The notes under the pieces: model-generated
The model's input: the letters and a program-made list of their open reading frames with translations, nothing else
Told to the model about the DNA's origin: nothing
Databases searched by the model: none
Assembly: GCA_030544215.1 (NCBI GenBank)
Contig: JARZZO010000013.1
Coordinates: 44,031,196 to 44,095,195, forward strand
Reading direction: 5' to 3'
Length of the DNA stretch: 64,000 nucleotides
Origin: Zantedeschia hybrid cultivar
Lineage: Eukaryota > Streptophyta > Magnoliopsida > Alismatales > Araceae
Made by a program: the position numbers and the translations under genes
Shown here: positions 1 through 10,159 of the stretch, piece by piece
Layout of the letters: the number at the start of each line of letters is the position of its first letter
Numbering within the stretch: position 1 is the first letter of the stretch

Positions 1-3000
1 AAGTACCCAAGTATTATTTCGTTTGAGAGCATCCATTTCCTCTTCTATAGCCTCACCTACCGTTGGTCCTTGGTAGCCTCTGTGAAGGTTAAGGGATTTG
101 AACAAGAAAAAAGGACAGCAATGAAGGTTTTGCAAGAAGGAGAAAGTTGTGAGTAACATAAATACTTTGAAATGAGGTCTTTGGTGCACTCTCGTACACT
201 TTTCCCGACAGCAATGAATTTTTCAAGATCATAATTGTCTTGCACATTTTCAGCTGGAAGATTAGAATCGATGGGATCAACAGAATAAATATGACAGCTA
301 CACTCAGTATTCAGAACATTACCAACTTCTTGGGATGGTGGATATGCAGGGACTCTGACACAACATCCGTTCCCAAGTTCGCTTGCAAGCTTTTAACTTG
401 TTGTTGAATTTTTGATCTCCTAATATAGTGCTTCAATTCAGTCACCTTAGTGCTAGTGTCATGTCTTCCTTCTGAGGATGTAGGTTCCTCAATTGTGGCA
501 TTCCTTCCAGAAAAAACAACATCAGGAATTGTCAAGGTTGTGGCTGGAATATAAGAACTCTCCCCCTCAAACACAGCTTAGGAATGATAGTACGAATGTG
601 ATTCAAAGAAGGTAACATATTTTTTCTTGGTACGAGGGTCATAACATTTATAACCCTTTTGTGAGAAAGAGTACATAAGGAAAATACCATGAATAGCCTT
701 GGCATCAAGTTTGGATTCGTCAGGAGCTAAGTCATGAATAAAACACAAGCACCCAAACACTATCACTGGCAAGGAGAAAGGTGAGCGATGGGATCGAAGG
801 ATAGACCGATAGAGTAAGGGATCCTGAAATTTAAAACTCTTAAGGGCATCTACTTGATGACATATGCCGCAGTAAGTACAAGTAGGAGAAGTGCTCGAGC
901 CATCTCAAGTAGATGGCGATTCTTGAGTTCAGCCACTCCATTTTGTTGAGGAGTATAGGGACATGATGACTCAGATGATCCCCTCATCTTCAAAAAATAC
1001 ATTCATATTTTTTTCAAAGTATTCTCGTACATTGTCTGAACGAAACACTTTTATTTTATTTTCAAATTGAGTCTTCACCATCTTTTGAAACACCAGTACA
1101 ACCGATGACCAAGGAATTACGGGTCGGATTGGGTCCCCGAATCAGGACCCACCGATCCCGATCCGAATCAGGATCGGATCGGCCGGAATCAGCCAGGATC
1201 GGCCAGATCAGGACCTGCCGATCCCGATCCAAATCGGCCGATCCGGATCGGGATCGGCCGATTCTGCATTCCATGCCCATGACACATTCTCCAAGGACTT
1301 CATAGGATCCACCTAAGTGCAATGAGAGAAATCATAATGAAAGTGATAAAATAATGATTGCCATCAATCGAGGGAACAGAAGTAGGACCCCAAACATCAG
1401 AATGGACCGATTTAAAAGTGAAACTTTTATTCATAGAAGGGGAAAATTAAGTTCTACAATATTTTGCAAGATGACAAATCTAACATTGAATAGGCTGAAT
1501 GTCTATTTTCTGAAACAAAGAGGAAACAAATATTTCAAGACTGGAAATGAAAGATGTCCGAAACGGAGATGCCACAACTATATCTCCCTTATTCTCTTAA
1601 ACATAATACTAGTACTTGAAGACTGAAGTGTTGCACCATGCTAGGATTGTAACTAGTAGAGACCTCCTGCTTCACGTCCACTCTCAATCAGTTGTCATGT
1701 CCTCAAGTCCTGAAAGACACAATGAGAAAGAAAGAAAGTGATTGAGCAGTTCAAAGATTTTGTAAGACTACTAACAGAAAGGAGATTTATGGACAATTTT
1801 GGGACATGCAGTGATGAGGACAAGATAAGATGATCATCCAGAGGTATATTTCCTTTCCCCGCTATGGCAGCTAGAGTACCATATGTTATGGTCACCTTGT
1901 CTTATCATGAGCACAAAGTATAAGAGGTAAAGACGTTATAGGAGTACCCGTCATATGATCAGTCGCCCCTGAATCAATGATCCAGCAGTTCCCACTGTGA
2001 TGCGTGGCAACATTAAGTGTTGCACCAGAAGTACCTAACGGAGTAGGAGAGGAGGATGGATTCAATTGTGAAAGGAACCACTGAAGGCTAGCTACATCGG
2101 AGGTGGACAGCCACACAAAACTTCCTTGTGTTCCTGCTGGTGCGTTCCCATCAGTGGTAACCCCAAAAAGTTGTGGTGTTGACTTTGTTGCAGCAACCGT
2201 TCCTTTACTTTGCTAGTTTTTTCTGAACTTGAGTGGCTTCTTGTCATGGTACAACTCCAAGCAAAACTCCACAAGGTGGTTGGGCCGGCCACAGTAAGAA
2301 CACTTTCTCTCACCTTTGTATGAGTCCTTCCGTGTGCCATCTCCTCGCCTAGCATTGCCCGTGTTTATGCTGATTAAGGCAGAATGATCACCAATATTAA
2401 CTCCTCCTATGTCAACCTACATAGTCTTCCTTCGCCTCTCTTCAGTGACCACCGTCTTATAGCATTGTTCAAGGGAAAGAATGACTTCAAAAATTCAAAA
2501 TTTGAGATCGCAACCCATCATACTCAGAGTTGAGTCCATGAAAGAACTTGAGAACCCTTCTATCTTGTACATGCTTCAAGTACTTCTTGTCAGCAACAGT
2601 CTCTCAATCTGTAATAGCAAATGAATCTTGTTACTCCCATAATGCTCTCAAGGCACGATGGTATTCACACACAAAGTGTGTGCCTTGTTTGGTATCATGA
2701 ATAGTCACTTCAAGATCATACAGGTTCGCAGGATTGGCCTTCTCATAATACATCTCTTCCAGGATAAGTCACATCTCCTTTGCAGTTGACTTCCTCACAA
2801 TGTACTTCAATTGCCATCAGTCACAAAGCCCATAATCCAAGTCTTCACTATACTATCTTGGTGTTCCCATTCTTCTTACTTATCATCATCAACTAGAGGT
2901 GGTTTCATCCTTCCACTGATGTAGCCCACCTTGGATCTTGCACTACTAAATGTTTTGATGGCTGCTGCCCAATCTAAGTAGTTTGAATCATTCAACTTCG

Positions 3001-3121
3001 CAGGAGGGAGTTGAAGGTGAAAGTTTTCCCCCGTGTTGTCTCCTTTGGAGGAGACCTCACTTGTAGTTGTCTCAGACATGACTCCCCTTTTGCAAGGCTC
3101 ACACAAGGAGTTGTTGTCCAA
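1..3121 (-). mobile_element. Degenerate Ty1/copia retrotransposon, internal region, runs off left edge
   Basis: Reading the minus strand from right to left gives the copia order. Gag comes first (about 2876-3121; KLNDSNYLDWAAAIKTF-type segment), then a CX2CX4HX4C zinc knuckle (about 2240-2310; CSYCGRPNHLVEFC). An aspartic protease follows (about 1940-1990; IDSGATDHM) with downstream VPKLSINLLSVSSLT. Next are an integrase piece with PQQNGVAE (about 880-960), a post-integrase segment KGYKCYDP (578-772), and the region just before reverse transcriptase (1-245; NYDLEKFIAVGK). Stops and frame changes separate all blocks, so it is not functional. No LTR or PBS is recognisable to the right of gag. 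A small MITE (1110-1275) has inserted into it. Confidence 0.9.
1110..1275. mobile_element. GATCGG-rich MITE inserted in the copia remnant
   Basis: This GC-rich island is built from repeated GATCGG/CCGATC words inside otherwise AT-rich copia DNA. The left end reads CAAGGAATTACGGGTCGG and the reverse-complemented right end CATGGAATGCAGAATCGG. Both resemble the termini of the larger element at 21651-22333 (CAAGGAAGGCAGAATCGG). The flanks CCGATGAC (1102-1109) and CCCATGAC (1276-1283) match at 7 of 8 bases, consistent with an 8-bp hAT-type target duplication. It has no coding capacity. Confidence 0.7.
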
Positions 3122-3189
3122 GGAAACCCTAAACTAAGGTAGCTGGCCTCTAAGAAACTCCCTCAAACTAGAAACCCTAGACAAGGATG

Positions 3190-4900
3190 ACTGACCACTT
3201 AAGAGCAAGGGCCGGATGCAAAGAGACTTGAATAGTTGCAATAGTTGGGTTCATCGGATCTACTCACTTCATTGGGTTTCTTTGGTTCTGACAGCGCCAA
3301 GAGATTTACCTGCATGCAAGCTTTAAATAGCTTCTTGGTATGATCCCTAGCAAAAGAGTAGAGTCTTTTCATCTTTTCACTAAGGGAGGAGGATGACCCT
3401 CTTCCATCTCCCATCTTAGTGAATGTAGAGGTATTGGCATTCCCTTTGCCCCCTGTCTTCTCCCATCTTAGCGAAATCTACTGCGTTCACCTTCATTACA
3501 TTATATATTCGCTCACTTGGAACTTTTCCCTTGTTAAAGCCGAAGGTCAGATTGTCAGCAAAGAAGATCTCAATCTCTAATACTATATTATTGAGCTAGT
3601 CAAAGTTTCTCACATTTGCTCTGATCAGCTTTTCATTGATTTCCGGCTTCAAACTCCTTTTGCATAATTTTACCGCATCCTCGTGGACCAGCGGGTTGTC
3701 ACACTTCAAGCTAACATTCCGCCATTTCTTGATGTAATCAATGGCGGTTTTCTCGTTCGTGTCCTGCTTTAGAGTCACCAATTTAGTGATGGTGACCTTC
3801 CACACCAACACCTTGAAGCGGTCCAAGAATTTCTTATGCATTTCTTCCCAATTACTTATGGAATTGGATTTTAGCTTCGAGTACCATTGAAATGCCGTAC
3901 CCGTCAGTGAAGTAGAGAAATACCTCAATAGGTAAACTTCATATATGGCTAGCTCACCAAATCACTCATATAATGAGCGATGTGCTCTTGGGCAAATCCT
4001 TCTCCATCATAGAACAAATGGTAGACTAGGAATGGTACCTTATATAAGTCAAAGGCACTTATCCACTCGCCCTGTTCGGCTATCTCGCCTCTACAATTTG
4101 TTCAATTCGGCGTTTCCACGATATTGCAACATCTTTTGTCGAAGCTTTAGATTGTTAAGCATTAAGATTTGGTTCCTCACCCTGGACCTCCTACACTTCA
4201 TCGGGGACAAAGTTGACTTCGGTAGCATGTGCCCTTATTATCGTTGGCATGGGAACTGCTCTCACGGGAGGTACATTCACTTAAGGAATCTGATAAGCCT
4301 TCTGTTGTTCTTCCCATTTTTGTACAAGGCCGAAGAGCAAGGCCTTGAGCTGCCGATTTTCCTGCATCAGCTCTTCCATGGTCTGAGGTTGTTCAAGATC
4401 AAGTCCGACATGTTGGACATTCATTCCATCTTCTCCAATTCTTTCGACAGTGTTGTTAGTGCCATTTTGGGGCTGCTCAGCTCTCGGATTTCTTTGATTT
4501 AGCCAACAGATGGCCTGCTGACGGGTCATAGTCCCCTCCGGTTATGCTAGATTAACGATCTCCTGAGGATCATCTGGCAGCAAAGACTATTGATTGGTGC
4601 TTGAGGCATAGCAAGTGTAGACATGAATGCCATCCTCCATCATCCTGGTGATTCTTCTTTTCTTTTGAGTCTAGTCCCTGATTTATCTGATTTAGCCAAA
4701 GGATGGCCTACTCCATTTGGCGGGTCATGGGCCCACCCCATTGCGCTATGTTGGCAATTTCATTTAGGTCATCTGGCAAGGTGGGTTGCCGGTTGTTAGT
4801 GCTAGAGGCATAGCAGGTGTAGACTCGAATGTCGTCTTCAGTCACTTTCGTGACTCTTCTTTTCTTCTGAGTGGATTGGACGAGGGCGGCCAACCGTTTA
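3190..4900 (-). pseudogene. Decayed Ty3/gypsy-type gag remnant
   Basis: On the minus strand, 3596-3928 encodes a retrotransposon gag core: MRYFSTSLTGTAFQWYSKL, then a WEEMHKKFLDRF block and further gag-like residues (LKQDTNEKTAIDYIKKWRN). Upstream on the same strand, 4281-4529 encodes a charged segment MEELMQENRQLKALLFGLVQ, like the coiled-coil stretch that precedes gag in Tat-lineage gypsy elements. Frames are broken and no protease or polymerase is found, so this is a fragment. The lineage is inferred. Confidence 0.65.
4494..4873. repeat. Diverged ~190-bp tandem duplication inside the gag remnant
   Basis: Two copies of the same segment are adjacent. Unit 1 (about 4494-4673) and unit 2 (about 4686-4873) both read TGATTTAGCCAA, then GATGGCCT, CGGGTCAT, GTCATCTGGCA or a close match, GAGGCATAGCA, and end in TTCTTTTCTT..GAGT. 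The copies differ at many positions, so the duplication is old. Confidence 0.7.
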
Positions 4901-5827
4901 AAAATATATACTATTTACAGAGCTTGTTTTTTTGGCCTGTAAATGCCCTTTCTTTTCTGGCCTCGTGGGGAACAAGGTCGAATGACTGGCTCCACCACTT
5001 GTTCTTCTTGCCCCAAGGGCGGGTGTGATAGCTACTTTGCTAGGTGGCCCTAACCTGACGTATTCCGTGGGATTCTTCTTTAGTAATCCACATCTTTTTG
5101 AGGTGGAGGTTCTTATCCTCTACGGGACTGCCCTAGGCACGAGGCACAACAAGCTTCTTTTCATATCTTTGCCCCTATTAGACGGAGGCTTTCCGGATCT
5201 TCTTCTTGAAGGCCACCTTTTCTTGGGAGACTTTCAGTAGTATCCCGAAACGGTTGTGAGTGAGAACCACTGGGATGTGGTGAACCTTTGGGATGATAAG
5301 CTCCCTCTAGACGGATGCAGAGGTTACCTACCAGAATTGTCTTTCCCGTCTTGGACAGGCTAGCTGCAAGGGTCTTTTTCTTCTAACTCATATTGGACGA
5401 GGAGGCGGGTGAGAGGTGGATAGTATTCATGGTAAGGACCCATTCAGGTCTACTGTTGGTGCTATTCTTCTTGGCGCAGGATGCGCACCACTTCTTCTTT
5501 GTCTCTAGAGCAGGCTTCAGTGTTGCAATAACCCCTAGGAAATACGAAGATCCACCACGGCGGGGAAGCTTCCGAAACAAGTCGGTGTAGTGAGGTACCC
5601 ACTTTAGGCGTAAGTGGCAACCACAAGTGGACCATAAGTCACCTTCGCAGCCATGCATGTTGATTTGAGAATATGTATGCCTACACAAAACAAGGCAGCA
5701 TTAGTAGTGTTGTGGTAAGGATTGTAATCTCACCGCGCGTGCCATCTGTGGGTAGGTTTATTTTATTTTATTTGCTTTTACCTTGGCTAGACTTTAAAAA
5801 CCTGAGATTAGTCCTTAGGGAGTCCAT

Positions 5828-5953
5828 GACTTTGGATCAAGTGTAGATCCATGAATTCGACCTCTCCCCATCAACCTCGGTCAGTGTTAAAGACTCCGGA
5901 TCAAGTGTGGATCTATGAATTCGACCTCTCCTCACTGACCTCGATCAGTGTTA
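5828..5953. repeat. Tandem duplication, two ~63-bp units
   Basis: GACTTTGGATCAAGTGTAG... (from 5828) is followed directly by GACTCCGGATCAAGTGTGG... (from 5892). The shared body ATGAATTCGACCTCTCC and the end CAGTGTTA are nearly identical. Confidence 0.85.
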
Positions 5954-6974
5954 GTTATGTCAATCAATGATCGGCGACCCTTAATTAATTGTCCGGTAAT
6001 GCCCATTAATAATCACGCATTAATGCAACGTAAACTTAATCGAGTCGCAAAGATGTTGCAAGAGACTTTAACATGAGTCAGTCTCATTCTTAGAGAGACT
6101 AGCATGAGTCAATTATTTTCTCAAAGACTTTGGCATGAGCCAATGACATTCTTAAAGGACATGTGATGGCATGTTTATTAAATTCCTTTTGATCCTCAAA
6201 AGAGGTGCTTAAAGGACACAACCCTTAAAAGGATGCTTAGAGGATCAACTTTTAAATTGAGATAACATTCCTCTAAAGATCCTTAAAAGAGAACATTCAT
6301 GGAGGACCTTTAGAAAGAGATGTCCTCTAAGACCCTTAAAGGGTACTTAAAGGTTTGTCCTTTGAAAAATCATTCTTCTTAAGGTTCATAAAGGGTGAGC
6401 CAAATAACTTTAAAAGATTCTTAAAAGATATATGTAGTTTCCTTAAAGAATATGATCCGAACTCTTTATCCTTTAAGCATCCTTTCGGATGAGACCCTTA
6501 AAGAGTCATTTAGTGTCCTTCAAATTCGTATACTTAATTGATTTATTCATGCTAAAAATCATGCATCACAAGGTAAAACAGTCTACTTTCATTCATTTAA
6601 TCATGCTAAGAATCATGCACAATGGCCGCCCATTTAATCAATCCATAACAAAATAAAGACTATTCATATGATATGAATAAACCAATAATGGTCATTTGAA
6701 CAATACAAATGAACTAAGCATTTGGCCATTCAAACCATATGAATGGACCAAAGACAGTCACTCAAACCATGAGTGAACCGCACAAACATATGGGTCATTC
6801 AGATCATATGAATGAACCACCTAAAGCTATAACTCTTATTCTTGCCTTCACAAATTCTAGAAATTTTGGTGGAACAGCGACTACTTGTCCTTCTCTTTAT
6901 GTGGAAAGAGAAAAAAAAATCTTCTCCAAAAGCCTCTTGTAGGACCCCAGCAGCAGTCCCCTTCGTGGGGTTTA

Positions 6975-7345
6975 TATAGGGGTGAGGGAGAGAGAAAGAG
7001 AGAGAGAGATGGGGGGTGCCACCGGTGAGTGCCATCGGTGGGACCCCCCCACCAGTGGGCGACATCGGCTTCCCTCTTTTCTTCCTTTCTTTTTTTTTTC
7101 TTTTTCTTCTTCTTTTTTTTTAATAGGGACCACCAGTGGGAGGTCCAACCGGTGGGGGGTTGGCTACCGGTTGGGATACCCACCGGTGGGGGGTTGGCAC
7201 CTCCTCCTTCTCTCTCTCTCTCTCTCTCTCTCTTCCTCTTCCTTCTTTCTTTTTCTCTCTCTACCACCCACCGGTGGGGGGTCCCCCTCTCTTTCTTCCT
7301 TTCTCTTCTTTCTTTCTTTTTTTATTTTCATGCCCTTGTTTTAAA
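6975..7345. repeat. GA/CT microsatellites interleaved with ACCGGTGG repeats
   Basis: GA-rich (about 6985-7010) and CT/T-rich runs (7078-7120, 7208-7260, 7287-7330) alternate with copies of ACCGGTGG/CCACCGGTGGGGGG (7020, 7160, 7188, 7267 and variants). Proline- or serine-rich open frames here are by-products of the repeat. The stretch ends at the junction with the copia element to the right. Confidence 0.8.
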
Positions 7346-8690
7346 AAAAATTTGTCAAACATGCATCCACAATTACGACAATAGTGGCAGTAAAGGGGCT
7401 ATGTCGAACCACCAGAGTCGCTTGAGCGCTGAGGATTTGAGACACGAAGAGAGGAAGTTGTCGATGTCTCCATAAGAGGAGGATGCTTAAAGATCTTCGG
7501 AGGACGAGAGCAGGAGGAACGCGAGACAGCAATAAGAACCGTCTTAGTAGAGACGGAGGAAATCCCCAAGGCATGAAGGCGTGTCTCCTCAACAATAAGC
7601 TCAGTAAGGGCACCATCCATAGTTGGCAGAGGAGAACGGTGCTGAAGTTGTTCGCGAAGAGCTTCGAACTTAGGACGGAGGCGCATCAGAATATGTGAAA
7701 ACACGTCCAGAGACATGCATAGCATCCAACTCAGACCAAATGCGACAAATTGAATGAAGAACTCTTGGATTGACATTCTCCCTGACGAAGACTATCAAGT
7801 TCACTGCGAAGTTGATACTTGCGAGTGTCACTAGATTGAACATAGCACTTAATGAGATACAGCTACTGTACACGAGAAGTAGTGAACTCAAGCAAGTCCA
7901 GACAAATGGAAGGGCCAACCGAATGAAAAATATATCACATAGCAAGTTCGTCAGTATCCTTCCAAGCTTGTAGTGGGTGCAGAAGCAACAAGATGTGCAG
8001 CGATAGTCACAGCATCGACAGAAGCAGCAACAAATGATTTGTCAGAGACGGTGTCTGTCGGTATAATAGATCTATCCACGTAACCCCAAAACTTGGTGGT
8101 GTGAAGGTTCGATCGAACAGTTGCCGCCTAGACGACATAATTGCCAGCACCAGTAAACTGGAGGTCCATCTTGGAATGTGGAGAGAGTAATGGACGCTAT
8201 GGCACCGAAAACAAAGGAGCAACAAGACAGCAAGAGACAAGCGTAATAGAAGGCGGCTCAAACTCATCACCCAGAGTACCGACAAAGTGAGGCATGACAA
8301 AACAACCAGAAGAAATCCGCACTGAGGTGTCTTGGCCCGATGACAGCCTGTAGACCCGAAGAAATCTGCGGCAGTGGAGTAGGACGATGTTCAGTGCCAC
8401 ACCCGTCAGGAAGGGATGCTCAGGCAGCAGCAAAGGAGGCGAGGAGAAGTCCGGGCTGCGGGCAGCTCCTGGGAGGGCTTCGAGGGCCTTCCCGAAGGCC
8501 TTATCTACGGGTAGGTCTGCAACATGGCGCTGGAACAGACCTACGGACAGAGACAATCCGACTTGCAGGGCGGTTCACGGCCGAGGAGATGACGGCGGAC
8601 AATGGCGACTCTCCGCAAGTAGAGACGCAGCGCGGCGAATCTCAAATGAAGAGACAATGCTGGCGCTCGACACAGGAAAAAAACACTAGT

Positions 8691-8702
8691 GCTCTGATAC
8701 CA
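8691..8702 (-). promoter_or_regulatory. Copia primer-binding site (initiator tRNA-Met)
   Basis: The minus strand reads TGGTATCAGAGC, the classic plant copia PBS complementary to the 3' end of initiator tRNA-Met. It follows the LTR with no spacer. Confidence 0.9.
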
Positions 8703-8883
8703 TGAAACGATTCGGGAATTGGAGAGCATGTCGTCTCCATTGTATTACTAAGAATATATACAGATACAATAAGCCCAAAACAAGGCAAGGCCAGCAGGCC
8801 GACTGTCTGTGTACATGCTGTATACGGAGAAGAGAAAAATAGAAGGTATGTTGTACAATAACAAGAGATAAATTTATTCAACA
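8703..8883 (-). repeat. Copia 5' LTR (181 bp)
   Basis: On the minus strand the LTR starts TGTTGAATAAA and ends TTTCA, the TG..CA boundaries of a copia LTR. It directly adjoins the initiator-Met tRNA primer site. An AT-rich TATA-like stretch (about 8751-8764) lies inside. The 5 bp after the right edge are GCCAC. The partner LTR is not in the window, so the target duplication cannot be confirmed. Confidence 0.8.
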
Positions 8884-9034
8884 GCCACCAATCATTTCAG
8901 CCCCAGAGTTTTGAGCAACACAATAAAGAGGTCTCCCACATATCGGTACTTAACGTAATCCTATCACTTCTATCACAAAATAAACATAACAAGAACAAAG
9001 CAAGAACAGGGAACACAAGCTGCAATCTCGTCAC

Positions 9035-9682
9035 CCACCGGCACATGGCAATTCCGAAGCACATCCAAGACGTGCCGCTCGGCTCGCCGTGGGCCGCCCG
9101 TGTAGAACCTCCTCCTGTGCGCCTTATACGACGGCAGCAGCCGCCTCCGGAAATCGTTCCCCCTTTCCCCGTCGAGAACCTGCAACGGAACACCCAATTC
9201 ACACTAATGAATCGCATAGATCATATGCGCGCGCATCGCGGCGGATTAGGGGGCGACATTACGGCGATGACGGGGTCCCGGAGGCTGACTTGGGAGAAGA
9301 ACAGCAAGAGCCAGCGGGCGAAGGTGTGCAGGTCGGGCCTGGCCCCGTCGTAGCAGATAGGGTTCACGTCCAAGAGGAAGACCCGCCACGGCTTCGTGGC
9401 GGCTTCGGCAGATGCGAAGGCGTCGTCGGCGCTAACGCGTGCGCAGCGGCTCCTCTGGGGATTCCTCGCCTCTGCTGCGGCGGCGGCGGCGGCGGGGCTG
9501 GCGACCGCCCCTTGGTGTGGAGATGCGGCGCCGGGTGCTGTTCTCTGCACGGTGGTGGTGGTGGTGGCGGCGGCGCTGGCTGCGACTACGCGGCGGGGGA
9601 GAGGGAAGGCGGAGCGGGGAGCGGGGGGAGCGGGGGCGACGATGGTGATCGGGCGCGGAGCTCCCCCGGTGCCCGCTATCAT
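9035..9682 (-). CDS. 5'-3' exonuclease family protein (PolI-exonuclease/PIN-like), first two exons
   Basis: Exon 1 is 9682-9263 (140 codons), the intron is 9262-9180 (GT..CAG, 83 bp) and exon 2 is 9179-9035, ending at a GT donor in phase 1. Residues 1 to about 97 are Ala/Pro/Arg/Ser-rich and look like an organelle transit peptide. The exonuclease fold begins at WRVFLLDVNPICYDG (first acidic residue Asp105) and continues RWLLLFFSQVSLRDPVIA, then VLDGERGNDFRRRLLPSYKAH (second Asp) and VLDVLRNCHVPV. In plant homologues a HEADD motif follows, which should be in exon 3. Exon 3 is not seen: a copia LTR starts about 150 bp into intron 2. The gene is either split by a long insertion or truncated. The family call is secure; function is inferred from the family (5'-flap/RNA primer processing in plastid or mitochondrion). 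Confidence 0.82.
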
Positions 9683-10140
9683 TTTTACTCTGCTGGCTCG
9701 CCACGGCGGCGACTGGGGGCACGAAGAGGAGTGCCACCCTTACGCTGTGCTGTGAGGGCGGCGTAAACTAACCTGTACCCGAGGCAAGGACAAAGAGGCC
9801 GAAGTTGTGGACAATTGCTTTTCTTTGTTGGATTTTTTATTTTTCGATTTTTGCAATCTTTCAATATTTCGTATTGATTCTTATAATTTTTATACTTATT
9901 TTAAATCTCTCACGTCCTTAAAAAGTCACTCCAATTCGTAACTGTAAAAGAAAATAAATATACTGAAAATATTCTAAAATATTTTAATATTTTTTTATAA
10001 AATATGGTACATGGAAATAATATTTTGTGACTATTTTGATGATGTCCACCTATGAATTTTTTTTACGATTTCTAGCTGGCTGAGATTTTTAAAAAGGTTC
10101 AAAGATTGTAATTGATTTAAAGTAAATATGAAGGTTATAG
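9683..10140. other. Upstream region of the exonuclease gene
   Basis: 9683-9780 is GC-rich and probably 5' UTR/proximal promoter for the minus-strand gene. From 9790 the base composition switches to AT-rich. No further motif could be assigned. Confidence 0.4.
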
Positions 10141-10159
10141 TGAACTAAGGATTAATGTA

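Larger units (their letters stand above)
4900..7345. other. Repeat-rich, non-coding retroelement-like stretch (possible LTR/leader)
   Basis: No gene is recognisable. The left part (4900-5700) continues the decayed gypsy element. Around 5725-5755 there is a leader-like word (CGCGCGTGCCATCTGTGGG). 6060-6520 consists of imperfect variants of CATGAGTCA and CTTAAAGG/CCTTTAAG words. 6640-6830 has imperfect ~30-bp units built on CATATGAATGAACC. Such internal repetition fits an old LTR, but no paired LTR or TG..CA ends could be defined. Confidence 0.45.
7346..8883 (-). mobile_element. Truncated Ty1/copia element: 5' LTR, PBS and gag
   Basis: On the minus strand the order is LTR (8883-8703), PBS (8702-8691), then gag. 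Gag is recognisable at 7399-7776 (FSHILMRLRPKFEALREQL, LTELIVEETRLHALG) and, frameshifted, at 8007-8300 (gag segment preceded by FTGAGNY-like residues). Similarity ends just past a damaged zinc-knuckle region near 7345, where pyrimidine-rich DNA begins. The remaining polyprotein and 3' LTR are missing or lie beyond a nested insertion. The gag frame is broken in several places. Its right edge interrupts the exonuclease gene. Confidence 0.85.

Noticed and set aside
5393..5688. Overlapping ~65-100-codon frames near 5.4-5.7 kb as host genes
   Set aside because: They continue decayed retroelement DNA and show no conserved domain.
6881..7475. Several overlapping 80-150-codon frames rich in Ser, Phe, Lys or Glu
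   Set aside because: Direct translations of GA/CT microsatellite; no independent support.
9089..9766. 225-codon plus-strand Gly/Ala-rich frame
   Set aside because: Antisense to exonuclease exons 1-2, which have family motifs and a valid intron.
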